DNA from: Pseudomonas putida
GTDB taxonomy: Bacteria > Pseudomonadota > Gammaproteobacteria > Pseudomonadales > Pseudomonadaceae
Direction: 5' to 3'
NCBI RefSeq assembly: GCF_009883635.2
Contig: NZ_CP026115.2
Coordinates: 4,278,001-4,342,000 of the forward strand
Length of the DNA: 64,000 nucleotides
Shown here: positions 1 through 10,445 of the stretch, piece by piece
Position numbering within the stretch: position 1 is the first letter of the stretch
Layout: every line of letters begins with the position of its first letter
Translations under genes and position numbers: made by a program
Notes under the pieces: generated by a model
Databases searched by the model: none
What the model was told of the DNA's origin: nothing
The model's input: the letters and a program-made list of their open reading frames with translations, nothing else

Positions 1-879
1 GACGGCAAGCGCCTGGTCGCAGCCCAGGATGAGCTGTCGGCGGAAACCTTGGCGCGTGGGGTGGCCTATCTCATTGAAGCGGCCGGCATCGAACGTTTGC
101 GCATCACCGGTGGCGAGCCACTGGTCAGCCCTCGGCTGGACGCCTTTCTGGCGGCGGTGGCGAAGCTCGACCTTGATGACATCACGCTGACCACCAACGG
201 GCAACTGCTCGCCCGCAAGCTGCCGCAGCTGCAGGCGGCCGGCATTCGCCGCTTGAACGTCTCCCTCGATACCCTCGACCCTCAGGCATTCCGCCGAATC
301 GCCCGTGGCGGTGATCTGGCCAGCGTGTTGGCCGGCATGGATCAGGCCAGCGCCATGGGCATGCGAATCAAGGTCAACATGGTGCCGATGCGCGGGCAGA
401 ACCTCGATCAAGTGCTGCCGATGCTCGACTACTGCATGGCGCGTGGTTTCGAGTTGCGCTTCATCGAGCTGATGCGCATGGGGCACCTGGCACGGGACAA
501 CAATGCGTTCCTGCAGCAGTTTGTCGGGCTCGATGCATTGCTCCATGTGATCGGCGGCCGCCATGGCTTCCAGCAGGTAGACGCACCGCTGGATGCCACC
601 GCGCTGCGCTACCAGATCCCGGGTCACGGCTATTTCGGCGTCATCGCCAATGAAAGCGTGCCGTTCTGCCGAACCTGCTCGCGCCTGCGCCTGTCCTCTA
701 CCGGCTGGCTGCACGGCTGCCTGTCTTCCGGCAATCGCCACTTTGTCGGCGACCTGCTGGAAAAACCCCGTCATCAGGCGCTGCCTGGCTTGCAGCGGCT
801 GCTGGTAAAAGCCTTGGCAGACAAGCAGGAACTGGCGTTTTCCGGGGGTGCGACGGTGATGAAGGTGATTGGCGGCTGA
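1..879 (+). CDS. moaA: GTP 3',8-cyclase MoaA, 5' end outside window
   Basis: Radical SAM enzyme of molybdenum cofactor synthesis, converting GTP to the 3',8-cyclo intermediate. The frame is open from base 1, so the N-terminal Cx3CxxC cluster that binds the SAM iron-sulfur centre lies upstream and cannot be seen. Visible are the ITGGEP motif after the missing cluster, the C-terminal second-cluster cysteines (FCRTC and a further Cys about 13 residues later), and the paired-glycine tail ending in VIGG that MoaA uses in catalysis. The next gene starts 66 bases downstream. Function is secure. Whether this is the only moaA in the genome cannot be told here. Confidence 0.93.
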   Translation, partial: DGKRLVAAQDELSAETLARGVAYLIEAAGIERLRITGGEPLVSPRLDAFLAAVAKLDLDDITLTTNGQLLARKLPQLQAAGIRRLNVSLDTLDPQAFRRIARGGDLASVLAGMDQASAMGMRIKVNMVPMRGQNLDQVLPMLDYCMARGFELRFIELMRMGHLARDNNAFLQQFVGLDALLHVIGGRHGFQQVDAPLDATALRYQIPGHGYFGVIANESVPFCRTCSRLRLSSTGWLHGCLSSGNRHFVGDLLEKPRHQALPGLQRLLVKALADKQELAFSGGATVMKVIGG

Positions 880-945
880 AGCTGGCGCAAAAGCTGCATC
901 CGCCGGCTATTCGCCGGTTTTTCGTCACCGGCCACTGGAGGAAAG

Positions 946-1551
946 ATGCGTAGCCTGGTCTTGCTGCTGACGCTGATGGCGTTGGGCGGTTGCATGAATG
1001 TCAGCGATATGGGCGAGGGCGTCCGTTACCACATGAGCGACGCCGGCTTGCTGGACCACAGTGATACCCGTCGTACCCTGTCGATTCGCCTGCAGCCGGA
1101 TTCGTTCATCTTCATCGGCCAGGGCGCGTTCATGCCGCCAGGCAAGGGCCCGGTGCCGAGGCAGAATGCCGTAGCCGATGAGGCATTCAAGAGTTTCGTC
1201 GAGTACTTCCCGCTGGTGCGTCGCGCCCAAGGGCCGCTGGGCCTTGAAGAAGCGATTGCCCAGGCCCGCTCGGTGGGCGCCGACTATGTGCTGTACACGC
1301 GCTTCGCCCGCACGGATGACCGTATCGGTAATGGCGACGAATGGTATGACGAGCAGGCCGTCGACCGCTTGGGTTGGGACACCGGTGTGGTGCAGATGAT
1401 GCTGATCGAGACCAACACCCGCTACCTGATCGACACCGCACGAATCAAGAGCCGCGGCGGTTTGTTGACGTTCCACGACCAGTCGCCCCAGGATTTGCTT
1501 GGCGCACCGATGCGCGAGTACGCTCGTAGCCTTCTGGGCATGAGTGAGTGA
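946..1551 (+). CDS. DUF4823-type lipoprotein
   Basis: A 201-residue protein with a short lipoprotein signal peptide: a hydrophobic stretch LVLLLTLMAL followed by lipobox LGGC, so Cys16 should be lipidated. The mature part resembles DUF4823 lipoproteins of pseudomonads, with a region AIAQARSVGADYVLYTRFAR typical of that group. The start has an upstream GGAGGAAAG ribosome site. It lies just ahead of a DUF1285 gene and may be cotranscribed with it. No biochemical role is known to me. Confidence 0.8.
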   Translation: MRSLVLLLTLMALGGCMNVSDMGEGVRYHMSDAGLLDHSDTRRTLSIRLQPDSFIFIGQGAFMPPGKGPVPRQNAVADEAFKSFVEYFPLVRRAQGPLGLEEAIAQARSVGADYVLYTRFARTDDRIGNGDEWYDEQAVDRLGWDTGVVQMMLIETNTRYLIDTARIKSRGGLLTFHDQSPQDLLGAPMREYARSLLGMSE

Positions 1552-1561
1552 GGGCAGCGTG

Positions 1562-2122
1562 ATGACGGATTCCGGCAAGGCCAACGATCTATTGGCACAG
1601 ATTCCCAAGCACAAGGGGCTGCCGCCGGTGCATCTGTGGAACCCGGATTTCTGCGGCGATATCGACATGCGTATTGCCCGCGATGGTACCTGGTACTACC
1701 TGGGTACTCCCATCGGGCGCAAACCGATGGTTCGCCTGTTCTCCACCATCATTCGCCGCGATGGCGATGATTATTTCCTGATCACCCCGGTGGAGAAGGT
1801 CGGCATCCGCGTCGATGATGCGCCATTCGTGGCTGTGACGCTTGAGGTACTGGGCAGTGGTGAGGCGCAGGTGCTGCGCTTTACCAGCAATGTCGAGGAT
1901 CAGGCCGAAGCGGGGCCGCAGAACCCGTTGCGGGTCGAAATCGATCCGGATACCCAGGAGCCGGCGCCTTATGTGCTGATGCGTAGCAATCTCGAGGCAT
2001 TGATCCATCGCAATGTGTTCTACCAGTTGGTCGACCTGGCGGTGCCGCAGGTGATCGATGGCGAGGAATGGCTCGGGGTATGGAGCCATGGTGTGTTCTA
2101 CCCGATCGGGCGCAATTGTTGA
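1562..2122 (+). CDS. DUF1285 family protein
   Basis: A cytoplasmic protein of 186 residues matching the DUF1285 family: LWNPDFCGDIDMRI near the N-terminus and a repeated beta-rich pattern. Two starts are possible. ATG 1544 overlaps the end of the preceding lipoprotein gene. ATG 1562 has GAGGG about ten bases upstream and is preferred. No signal peptide or membrane segment is present. Function unknown. Confidence 0.82.
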   Translation: MTDSGKANDLLAQIPKHKGLPPVHLWNPDFCGDIDMRIARDGTWYYLGTPIGRKPMVRLFSTIIRRDGDDYFLITPVEKVGIRVDDAPFVAVTLEVLGSGEAQVLRFTSNVEDQAEAGPQNPLRVEIDPDTQEPAPYVLMRSNLEALIHRNVFYQLVDLAVPQVIDGEEWLGVWSHGVFYPIGRNC

Positions 2123-2225
2123 GCGCGCGCTCCCCACTGGCTCCCTGCTTTTTCTCCTGATTGGCCGTTTGCGCCCTGTGCCACTGGGCCTAACCTGCAG
2201 GCACTTGCCAATCAGGAGTACGCCC

Positions 2226-2657
2226 GTGAAATCTGCCAAATTTTCTTTTGCCTTGTTCGTTGCCGCTGGTCTGTTCGGTCTTCAGACCCCAGCCTGGGCG
2301 CACGGCGACGCCGCTGACCAGGTAAAAATCCTGCAGCTACAACAGCCCTCGAATGCCCCGGGCAAGAGCGCCGTCATGCTCACGGTCAGCTATGCCCCCG
2401 GGCAGGCTTCGCCCGCCCACCAGCATCCGGGTGCGGTTATGGCCTATGTGTTGGAAGGGGCGGTGGTATCGAAGCTCAACGACGAACAGGAAAAGACCTA
2501 CAAGGCCGGTGAATACTGGTACGAAGCGCCCGGCACCGTGCACAGCGTATCGCGCAATGCCAGCAAGACCCGGCCAGCCAAGTTGCTGGTATGGAGCCTG
2601 GTGGATGAAGGCAAGCCAGTCACTTTGCCCTACTCCGGGGCGAAATCAGCGCGCTGA
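2226..2657 (+). CDS. Secreted cupin-domain protein
   Basis: A 143-residue protein starting at GTG 2226, with AGGAG eight bases upstream. Residues 1-24 form a signal peptide ending PAWAHG. The mature part is a single cupin barrel, with the metal-site motif HQHPGAVMAYVLEG and the second motif GEYWYEAPGTVHSVSRN, so a metal-binding cupin in the periplasm is likely. The substrate is unknown. Its last 28 bases overlap the 3' end of the convergent deaminase gene. Longer in-frame upstream starts exist but would bury the signal peptide. Confidence 0.85.
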   Translation: MKSAKFSFALFVAAGLFGLQTPAWAHGDAADQVKILQLQQPSNAPGKSAVMLTVSYAPGQASPAHQHPGAVMAYVLEGAVVSKLNDEQEKTYKAGEYWYEAPGTVHSVSRNASKTRPAKLLVWSLVDEGKPVTLPYSGAKSAR

Positions 2658-3913
2658 GCGTGACACAGCTTGCTCGATACAGCTCGCACCAGTGCTTTGT
2701 CCCATACCTGGCTTGGCGCGAGCTGTACGTTGTGGGTGTAGAAGGGCGGCAGATTCTGTGCGAGTCGAGCGACCTCTTTGCCGGTCCGGCCCGCTGGCAG
2801 CAAGACGTATTGCAGGCTGGAAGGGAAGGACGGTGCGGTGTTGCGCTCCACCGTGGAGCCATAGGCGCCAAGGGTCATGACTGCTTCGCTGTCAGTCGGG
2901 TCTGGAAAGACAAGCATGACGAATGTGCAGTGACGCGGATGTGTCAGGTGCTCCCGCGCTTCGTTGCGGACCAGTGGGTCGACATGGTTCATCAATGTCC
3001 AGCGCAGGGCCGCATAGCTGCGGGTAGTTTCCATGAATGCGCTGCGAATGGGCGAGCGCTTCTCGCTGCCGCCCAGGCATGACAGCAGGTTGCCGAATGG
3101 ATCGAGCAACGCGACTGCGTTGAAGGTGTCCGCCTGGCTGGCCGTCTCTAGCAGGGGTTGTGCCAGCTCTGGTCCGGCAAGGCGGGGGTTGTCACTTTTG
3201 CTGCGTAGGCTCCAAGGGCTCAGGTTGGCCAAGGCTTGGCGCACCTTGCTATGCAGCGGGAGGTTGCTCGGGTCCTTAAGTTCAGACGGAGGCAGGCCGG
3301 CAGAGCTGCTCTCATCGTGGACCGTATTCACGCTGGTTTCGAATAGAGAGCTGGTCAGGCTGGCGGTCGCGGCCTCGATGTGTTCGCCTGCGTAGATCGG
3401 GCCCGTGAGGGGACCCGCATATTCCCGCTCCAAAGGCGCTTCAATCGCGTAGTAGCCCCAGGTGGCTTGCGCGACTTTTGGCAGTGCCGCAGGGAGGCCG
3501 GGAAAGTTGAAGCAGGCGTTATGGTTGATGCCAGCGAAGGTGTCCAGAGCGCTGACCGCGACATTGAAACCGGCTGTCAGCAAGGCCCCCGCGCACATGG
3601 CGCAGGGGTCGAGCGTGGTTACCAAGGTCAGCGCGTGAGTGGGGGGCAGGGCCAGGCGCTGCTGATTCTCGAAATACCAGTCGATCAGGCGCCGTTCGCC
3701 ATGGGCGGTCGGGTCATGGAGCCTGAAGGCAGGCTGCGCCTCGCTGTTCGGGAAAGGCTTGAGCACGCTGTTGTGCAGGGCGGCCAGCACCTTGCCGGTG
3801 GCGTTTTCGATGATGCATCCACCCACCGCGAATGTTGCTTGTCGGCTTGCCAATAGTGCCTGGTTGGCGGCGATCGCAACCGCTTGCTGGGCGTTGTAAG
3901 TAATATCGTTCAC
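2630..3913 (-). CDS. Two-domain cytidine/nucleoside deaminase-like protein
   Basis: The N-terminal half carries a complete deaminase zinc site: AHGERR (His ligand and catalytic Glu) and DPCAMC (two Cys ligands). The C-terminal half (AVALLDPFGNLLSC to TLGAYGSTVER) has the same general layout but lacks the HxE and PCxxC residues, suggesting a degenerate second deaminase domain. GTG 3913 is chosen as start (427 residues). The longer frame begins at a TTG at 4018 inside the tRNA-Asn terminator. The substrate is unknown; the family contains tRNA, cytosine and guanine deaminases. Converges on the cupin gene with a 28-base overlap. Confidence 0.72.
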   Translation of the reverse strand: MNDITYNAQQAVAIAANQALLASRQATFAVGGCIIENATGKVLAALHNSVLKPFPNSEAQPAFRLHDPTAHGERRLIDWYFENQQRLALPPTHALTLVTTLDPCAMCAGALLTAGFNVAVSALDTFAGINHNACFNFPGLPAALPKVAQATWGYYAIEAPLEREYAGPLTGPIYAGEHIEAATASLTSSLFETSVNTVHDESSSAGLPPSELKDPSNLPLHSKVRQALANLSPWSLRSKSDNPRLAGPELAQPLLETASQADTFNAVALLDPFGNLLSCLGGSEKRSPIRSAFMETTRSYAALRWTLMNHVDPLVRNEAREHLTHPRHCTFVMLVFPDPTDSEAVMTLGAYGSTVERNTAPSFPSSLQYVLLPAGRTGKEVARLAQNLPPFYTHNVQLAPSQVWDKALVRAVSSKLCHAQRADFAPE

Positions 3914-3994
3914 GCTGATCGAGGCTCTGCGGTCGTCGAGTGAGCGTGGACGATACAGCAGCGTTGTGCCGATAGGGGTAAAAAGAAGTGCAAC

Positions 3995-4031
3995 AAAAAA
4001 CCTCCAGTGCTTGCGCAACTGGAGGTTTTTT
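3995..4031 (-). terminator. Rho-independent terminator after tRNA-Asn
   Basis: Inverted repeat CCTCCAGT / ACTGGAGG flanked by six A and six T, directly after the tRNA-Asn 3' end on the minus strand. The symmetric A/T flanks would allow it to work in both directions. Confidence 0.85.
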
Positions 4032-4038
4032 CAGTGTT

Positions 4039-4114
4039 TGGCTCCGCGACCTGGACTCGAACCAGGGACCCAATGATTAACAGTCATTTGCTCTACCGAC
4101 TGAGCTATCGCGGA
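4039..4114 (-). tRNA. tRNA-Asn (anticodon GTT)
   Basis: A 76-base cloverleaf on the minus strand: acceptor TCCGCGA/TCGCGGA, anticodon arm with GTT, TTCGAGTCC T-loop, encoded CCA. It has its own promoter upstream and terminator downstream. Confidence 0.97.
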
Positions 4115-4124
4115 ATCTGTGCGT

Positions 4125-4153
4125 ATCTTACCGATTGCCAGGAGGAAGTCAAG
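4125..4153 (-). promoter_or_regulatory. Sigma-70 promoter of tRNA-Asn
   Basis: On the minus strand, TTGACT (4148-4153) and TAAGAT (4125-4130) are separated by 17 bases. The -10 ends ten bases before the tRNA 5' end. Strong fit to the housekeeping consensus. Confidence 0.75.
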
Positions 4154-4176
4154 CGACCTCCTGACAAATCAATCAG

Positions 4177-5373
4177 TTACAGCACTTCAACGATGGCCTT
4201 GGTGACCACGTGAATGTTGCTCTGGTTCAGCGCAGCGACGGCGATGCGACCGGTGTCCAGGGCGTAGATGCCGAAGTCGTTCTTCAGGCGGGCAACCTGC
4301 TCAACGGTCAGGCCCGAGTAGGAGAACATGCCCACCTGGCGGCCAACGAAGCTGAAGTCGCGGTTGGCACCGTATTCGGCCAGCAGCGATACCATCTGCT
4401 TGCGCATGCCGTGGATGCGCTCGCGCATCTCGCCCAGCTCGGCTTCCCACATCTGGCGCAGTTCGACGCTGTTGAGCACGGTGGCGACGATGGTCGCGCC
4501 GTGGGTCGGTGGGTTGGAGTAGGTGGTGCGGATCACACGCTTGACCTGCGACAGCACGCGAGTGCTTTCGTTCTTCGAGGCGGTGACGATCGACAGTGCG
4601 CCGACGCGCTCGCCGTACAGCGAGAACGACTTGGAGAACGAGCTGGAAACGAAGAACTCCATGCCCGACTCGGCGAACAGGCGCACGGCGAAAGCGTCTT
4701 CGCCGATGCCGTCACCGAAGCCCTGGTAGGCCATGTCGAGGAACGGCACGTGGCCCTTGGCCTTGACCACTTCCAGGACGTTTTTCCAGTCGTCCAGGGT
4801 CAGGTCGACACCGGTCGGGTTGTGGCAGCAGGCGTGCAGTACCACGATCGAGCCGGACGGCAGAGCGTTGAGGTCTTCGAGCATGCCGGCACGGTTGACG
4901 TCGTTGCTCGGTGCATCGTAGTAACGGTAGTTCTGTACCGGGAAACCGGCGCTTTCGAACAGCGCGCGGTGGTTTTCCCAGCTCGGGTCGCTGATGGCCA
5001 CCACGGCATTCGGCGAAATGCGCTTGAGGAAGTCGGCGCCGATCTTCAGAGCGCCCGTGCCGCCAACGGCCTGCACGGTGACCACCCGGCCAGCGGCCAG
5101 CAGTGGCGATTCGGCACCGAACAGCAGTTTCTGCACGGCCTGGTCGTAGGTGGCGATACCATCGATCGGCAGGTAGCCGCGCGAGGCGTGCTGGGCAGCA
5201 CGCTGGGTCTCGGCTTCGATCACGGCGCGCAGCAGCGGAATGCGGCCTTCCTCATTGCAGTACACGCCTACACCCAGGTTGACCTTGTCGGTACGTGGGT
5301 CGGCGTTGAATGCTTCGTTGAGGCCCAGGATAGGGTCGCGGGGTGCCAGCTCGACAGCGGAAAACAGGCTCAT
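4177..5373 (-). CDS. Aromatic/aspartate aminotransferase (class I, PLP)
   Basis: A 398-residue fold-type I aminotransferase transferring amino groups between aspartate or aromatic amino acids and 2-oxoglutarate. Seen: HACCHNPTG (the substrate/PLP Asn-Pro motif), SSSFSKSFSLYGERVG with the Schiff-base Lys, and the N-terminal start MSLFSAVELAPRDPILGL typical of the AspC/TyrB group. ATG 5373 is preferred over an upstream in-frame ATG because family members start there. Sequence alone does not separate TyrB from AspC specificity, so no symbol is given. The gene is divergent from uvrB. Confidence 0.92.
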   Translation of the reverse strand: MSLFSAVELAPRDPILGLNEAFNADPRTDKVNLGVGVYCNEEGRIPLLRAVIEAETQRAAQHASRGYLPIDGIATYDQAVQKLLFGAESPLLAAGRVVTVQAVGGTGALKIGADFLKRISPNAVVAISDPSWENHRALFESAGFPVQNYRYYDAPSNDVNRAGMLEDLNALPSGSIVVLHACCHNPTGVDLTLDDWKNVLEVVKAKGHVPFLDMAYQGFGDGIGEDAFAVRLFAESGMEFFVSSSFSKSFSLYGERVGALSIVTASKNESTRVLSQVKRVIRTTYSNPPTHGATIVATVLNSVELRQMWEAELGEMRERIHGMRKQMVSLLAEYGANRDFSFVGRQVGMFSYSGLTVEQVARLKNDFGIYALDTGRIAVAALNQSNIHVVTKAIVEVL

Positions 5374-5619
5374 TGTTACTTCGGCTCTGATTGGAGAGTG
5401 ATAGGACGTACACGCTCCAGCCGAATGCACTGAAGCGGTGCACAAACGGGGAGTCAGTATAGTGATACCGACCGGTCACTGCGACAGCTTGGCGCAGGTT
5501 TTCCAGCGATTTGCGCAAATATTTTTCGACCATTGGTCGAATTGCCGGGTCCACCGTAATGCGCGCTCACAGCTTGGCCTTGATTGCGGTCCCTGGCAGG
5601 CGCATTTGGGTATAGACTA

Positions 5620-5635
5620 CTGGCTAAATTTACAG
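5620..5635 (+). promoter_or_regulatory. Putative LexA (SOS) box upstream of uvrB
   Basis: The 16-mer CTGGCTAAATTTACAG fits CTG-N10-CAG with an A/T-rich centre, 25 bases before the uvrB ATG and next to a possible -10 element (TATAGACT at 5611). Location and spacing match SOS-controlled uvrB of other bacteria. Confidence 0.65.
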
Positions 5636-5660
5636 TTGCTGCGTTACCGCGAGGTCCGTC

Positions 5661-7676
<2,016 letters not shown>

Positions 7677-7706
7677 AGCCCTTTGCGCTCCCTCAGGGGC
7701 GCGATA

Positions 7707-9257
7707 TCAGTGGGCTTCCCCTGCCTTCAATCCCTCCGGCAGCTTGCGGGTCAACAGCACCGCCACCATGCTCACCGCCAGCCCGATCCCGACAAAGTGG
7801 AACGCATCGTTGTAGGCCATGATCAGCGCCTGCTGGTGGGCAATCTCGCTCAATTTGCCTAGCGCCGCATTGTCATTGCCCAACCGCTCCGCCAGCTGTG
7901 CCAACCGTTCGGCCACCTGTGGGTTGCTCGGCACCACCGACTCCCGCAGGTAATCGAAATACACCTTGGTCCGCGCATCCAGCAAGGTCGCCAGCAAGGC
8001 AATGCCGATCGCACCGCCCAGGTTACGCAGGATGTTGAACAGGCTCGAAGCCGACCCGGCATCCTGAGGCTGGATATACGCCGTGGCGATCAGCGAAATG
8101 GTCACCATGATCATCGGCTGGCCAAGGGCGCGGATGATCTGGATATGGTTGAACTGCGGCCCGGCAAAGTCCGGGTTCAGCACCCCCGAACCGAAGCTGG
8201 CGGCGCCGAACAGGCAGAAGCCGAGGGCGCACAACAGCTTGGGCGGTATCACCTTCATCAGCTGTGGCACCAGCGGAATCAGGAACAGCTGCGGAATGCC
8301 CATCCACATGATCACCTCGCCGATTTGCAGGGCGTTGTAGCCCTGGATCTGTGCCAGGTACAGCGGCAGCAGGTAGATCGATCCGTAAAGCCCCACGCCC
8401 ATACCCAGGCTGGCAATGCTCGACAGGCCGAAATTACGGTTGCCGAGGATGCGCAGGTTGATCAAGGGGTGCGGCTTGGAAAGCTGCAGGATGACGAAGG
8501 TGATCAGGCTGATCAGGGCAACAGTTGCCAGGCCGACGATCAGGTTGGACTCCAGCCAGTCCTTGCGGTGGCCCTCTTCAAGAAACACCTGCAGGCAGCC
8601 CAGGCCCACGCCAAGTGTGACGATGCCGGCATAGTCGGTGCTTTTCAGCAGTTCCCAGTGCGCTTCCTTCTTCTCCAGCCCATAGAGCAGGCCCGCGATC
8701 ATCACCAGCCCGGGCGGAATGTTGATGTAGAAGATGTACTCCCAGCCCCAGTTCTCGGTCAGCCAGCCGCCGAGGGTCGGGCCGATCGAGGGGGCGAAAG
8801 TGGCGGTCATGGCGAACATGGCCATGCCTTTGGCACGGTGGTGCTCGGGCAACTTGATCAGGGTCAGGGTGAATGCCAGCGGGATCAGTGCACCGCCAGT
8901 GAAACCCTGCAGGGCACGGAACAGGATCATGCTCTCGAGGTTCCAGGCCATCGAGCACAGCAGCGAGGACAGCAGGAAGCCGCCAGACACCCACACCGCC
9001 AGGCGCCGCGCCGACAGCAGCTGCACCAGCCAGGCGGTCAGCGGAATCATGATGATCTCCGCCACCAGGTACGAGGTGGAAATCCACGAGCCTTCCTCCA
9101 GGGTCGCTGACAGCGCGCCCTGGATGTCCTTGAGCGATGAGTTGGTGATCTGGATGTCCAGCACCGCCATGAAGGCACCGAGCATCACGCTCATCACCGC
9201 GATCCAGTCGCGCCGGCTTGGCTCCGCAGTCGGGCGCAGCAGTTGATCACCGGCCAT
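7707..9257 (-). CDS. DHA2-family MFS drug exporter (EmrB type)
   Basis: A 516-residue 14-helix major facilitator of the DHA2 (EmrB/QacA) group. It begins with RRDWIAVMSVMLGAFMAVLDIQITNSSL, where VLDIQI matches the family's first-helix motif, and has PSIGPTLGGWLTENWGW (motif C) in the fifth helix. It lies downstream of, and overlaps by 11 bases, the membrane-fusion partner gene, the usual emrAB arrangement. The likely role is proton-driven export across both membranes with an outer-membrane channel encoded elsewhere. The substrate cannot be predicted. Confidence 0.92.
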   Translation of the reverse strand: MAGDQLLRPTAEPSRRDWIAVMSVMLGAFMAVLDIQITNSSLKDIQGALSATLEEGSWISTSYLVAEIIMIPLTAWLVQLLSARRLAVWVSGGFLLSSLLCSMAWNLESMILFRALQGFTGGALIPLAFTLTLIKLPEHHRAKGMAMFAMTATFAPSIGPTLGGWLTENWGWEYIFYINIPPGLVMIAGLLYGLEKKEAHWELLKSTDYAGIVTLGVGLGCLQVFLEEGHRKDWLESNLIVGLATVALISLITFVILQLSKPHPLINLRILGNRNFGLSSIASLGMGVGLYGSIYLLPLYLAQIQGYNALQIGEVIMWMGIPQLFLIPLVPQLMKVIPPKLLCALGFCLFGAASFGSGVLNPDFAGPQFNHIQIIRALGQPMIMVTISLIATAYIQPQDAGSASSLFNILRNLGGAIGIALLATLLDARTKVYFDYLRESVVPSNPQVAERLAQLAERLGNDNAALGKLSEIAHQQALIMAYNDAFHFVGIGLAVSMVAVLLTRKLPEGLKAGEAH

Positions 9258-10302
9258 CGTGGCCTTCGTCTTCACGGCGCAGGTCGACAGTGGCGGTGAC
9301 CGACATGCCCGGGCGAATGCGCCCATGCAGCGGGTTGTCGGCGACGAAGGTCAGTTTCACCGGAATACGCTGCACCACCTTGGTGAAGTTGCCGGTGGCG
9401 TTGTCCGGCGGCAGCAGGCTGAACTGCGCGCCGGAAGCAGCGAACAGGCTCTCGACGCGGCCTTCGATCGGGGTGTCGGGGTAGCTGTCGAACAGCAGTT
9501 CTGCGCGCTGGCCGGGCTGCATCTTGCCGATCTGGGTTTCCTTGAAATTGGCCTGCACCCAGATGTTTTCATCGGGCACGATCGACAACAGGTAGGCGCC
9601 GGCCTGCACCACCTGGCCATTGCGGGCATTGCGCTGGCCGATGGTGCCGCTGAGCGGTGCGCGGATCTCGCAGCGGGTCAGGTTCAGCTCGGCCTGGGCC
9701 AGGTCGGCGCGGGCATTGGCGATCTGCGCGTCGAGGCGCTTGAGGTCGGCATTCAGGGCATTGATCTGCTGGCGCTGGCTTTGCAAGTCGGCGCGGGCCT
9801 TGTCGACCTGGGAGCCGGCGACGTGGCTGTCTGCGGACAGAGTGGTCACCCGTTCTTCGGAGACGAAACCAGGCTTGCGCAGCTTTTCGGCGCGGCTCAG
9901 GTCCAGGCGCGAGCGGTCGAAGGTGGCCTGGTTGGCCGCCACCTGGGCCTGACTGGAGGCGATCAGGCTGCCTTGCTGGGTCAGGCGGCTCTGCGCCTGG
10001 GCATATTCGGCCTCGCGGGTGGCCAGGGCGGCGCGGGCGCGCTCCACGGCCAGTTCGAAGTCGGCGGCCTCCAGGCGCACCAGCAGGTCACCCTTGTTCA
10101 CGTGCTGGTTGTCGTCGACCCGAACCTCGTCGATACGCGCGCCGAGCTGGCTGGATATGCGGGTGATTTCGCCCTGCACGTAGGCGTTGTCGGTGCTCTC
10201 AAAGAAGCGGCCTTTGAAATACCACTCGGCCAAAAAGGCGAGGGCGATGATGGCCACCAGGGTGAAGAAGATCGCCAGGCGGCGTTTGAGTTGGGCAGGC
10301 AT
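9247..10302 (-). CDS. HlyD/EmrA-type membrane fusion protein
   Basis: A 351-residue periplasmic adaptor: one N-terminal membrane helix (LAIFFTLVAIIALAFLAEWY), a split lipoyl domain (FFESTDNAYVQGEITRISSQ; then CEIRAPLSGTIGQRNARNGQ) around a long coiled-coil hairpin rich in Ala, Gln and Arg, and a beta-barrel end. ATG 10302 is chosen because the membrane helix follows directly. It is the first gene of a two-gene unit with the DHA2 exporter. No local regulator gene is visible. Confidence 0.92.
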   Translation of the reverse strand: MPAQLKRRLAIFFTLVAIIALAFLAEWYFKGRFFESTDNAYVQGEITRISSQLGARIDEVRVDDNQHVNKGDLLVRLEAADFELAVERARAALATREAEYAQAQSRLTQQGSLIASSQAQVAANQATFDRSRLDLSRAEKLRKPGFVSEERVTTLSADSHVAGSQVDKARADLQSQRQQINALNADLKRLDAQIANARADLAQAELNLTRCEIRAPLSGTIGQRNARNGQVVQAGAYLLSIVPDENIWVQANFKETQIGKMQPGQRAELLFDSYPDTPIEGRVESLFAASGAQFSLLPPDNATGNFTKVVQRIPVKLTFVADNPLHGRIRPGMSVTATVDLRREDEGHDGR

Positions 10303-10445
10303 GAGGACTATCGTTCCAGAAATGTAAGTAAATTTAACAGCGGCAGATGGCCAGCGGACAAGTGACGTTCGCGCCATTGCTGGAGCCCGGTGCCTGCTCC
10401 CTGCTAACATCCCGCCTTTGTTTCATCTTTCGTTCGAGACTCTCC

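Noticed and set aside
3914..4018. Extending the deaminase to a start at 4018 with a hydrophobic N-terminus
   Set aside because: The codon is TTG and lies in the tRNA-Asn terminator hairpin; the N-terminal segment has no ribosome site. The GTG at 3913 is a better choice.
4139..4164. Terminator for the aminotransferase from CAGGAGG/CCTCCTG
   Set aside because: Short stem without T run, overlapping the -35 region of the tRNA-Asn promoter; no support.
4210..5433. Long plus-strand frame opposite the aminotransferase (407 codons)
   Set aside because: It is the shadow of the aminotransferase on the other strand, a common artefact in high-GC genes; no motif or start signal.
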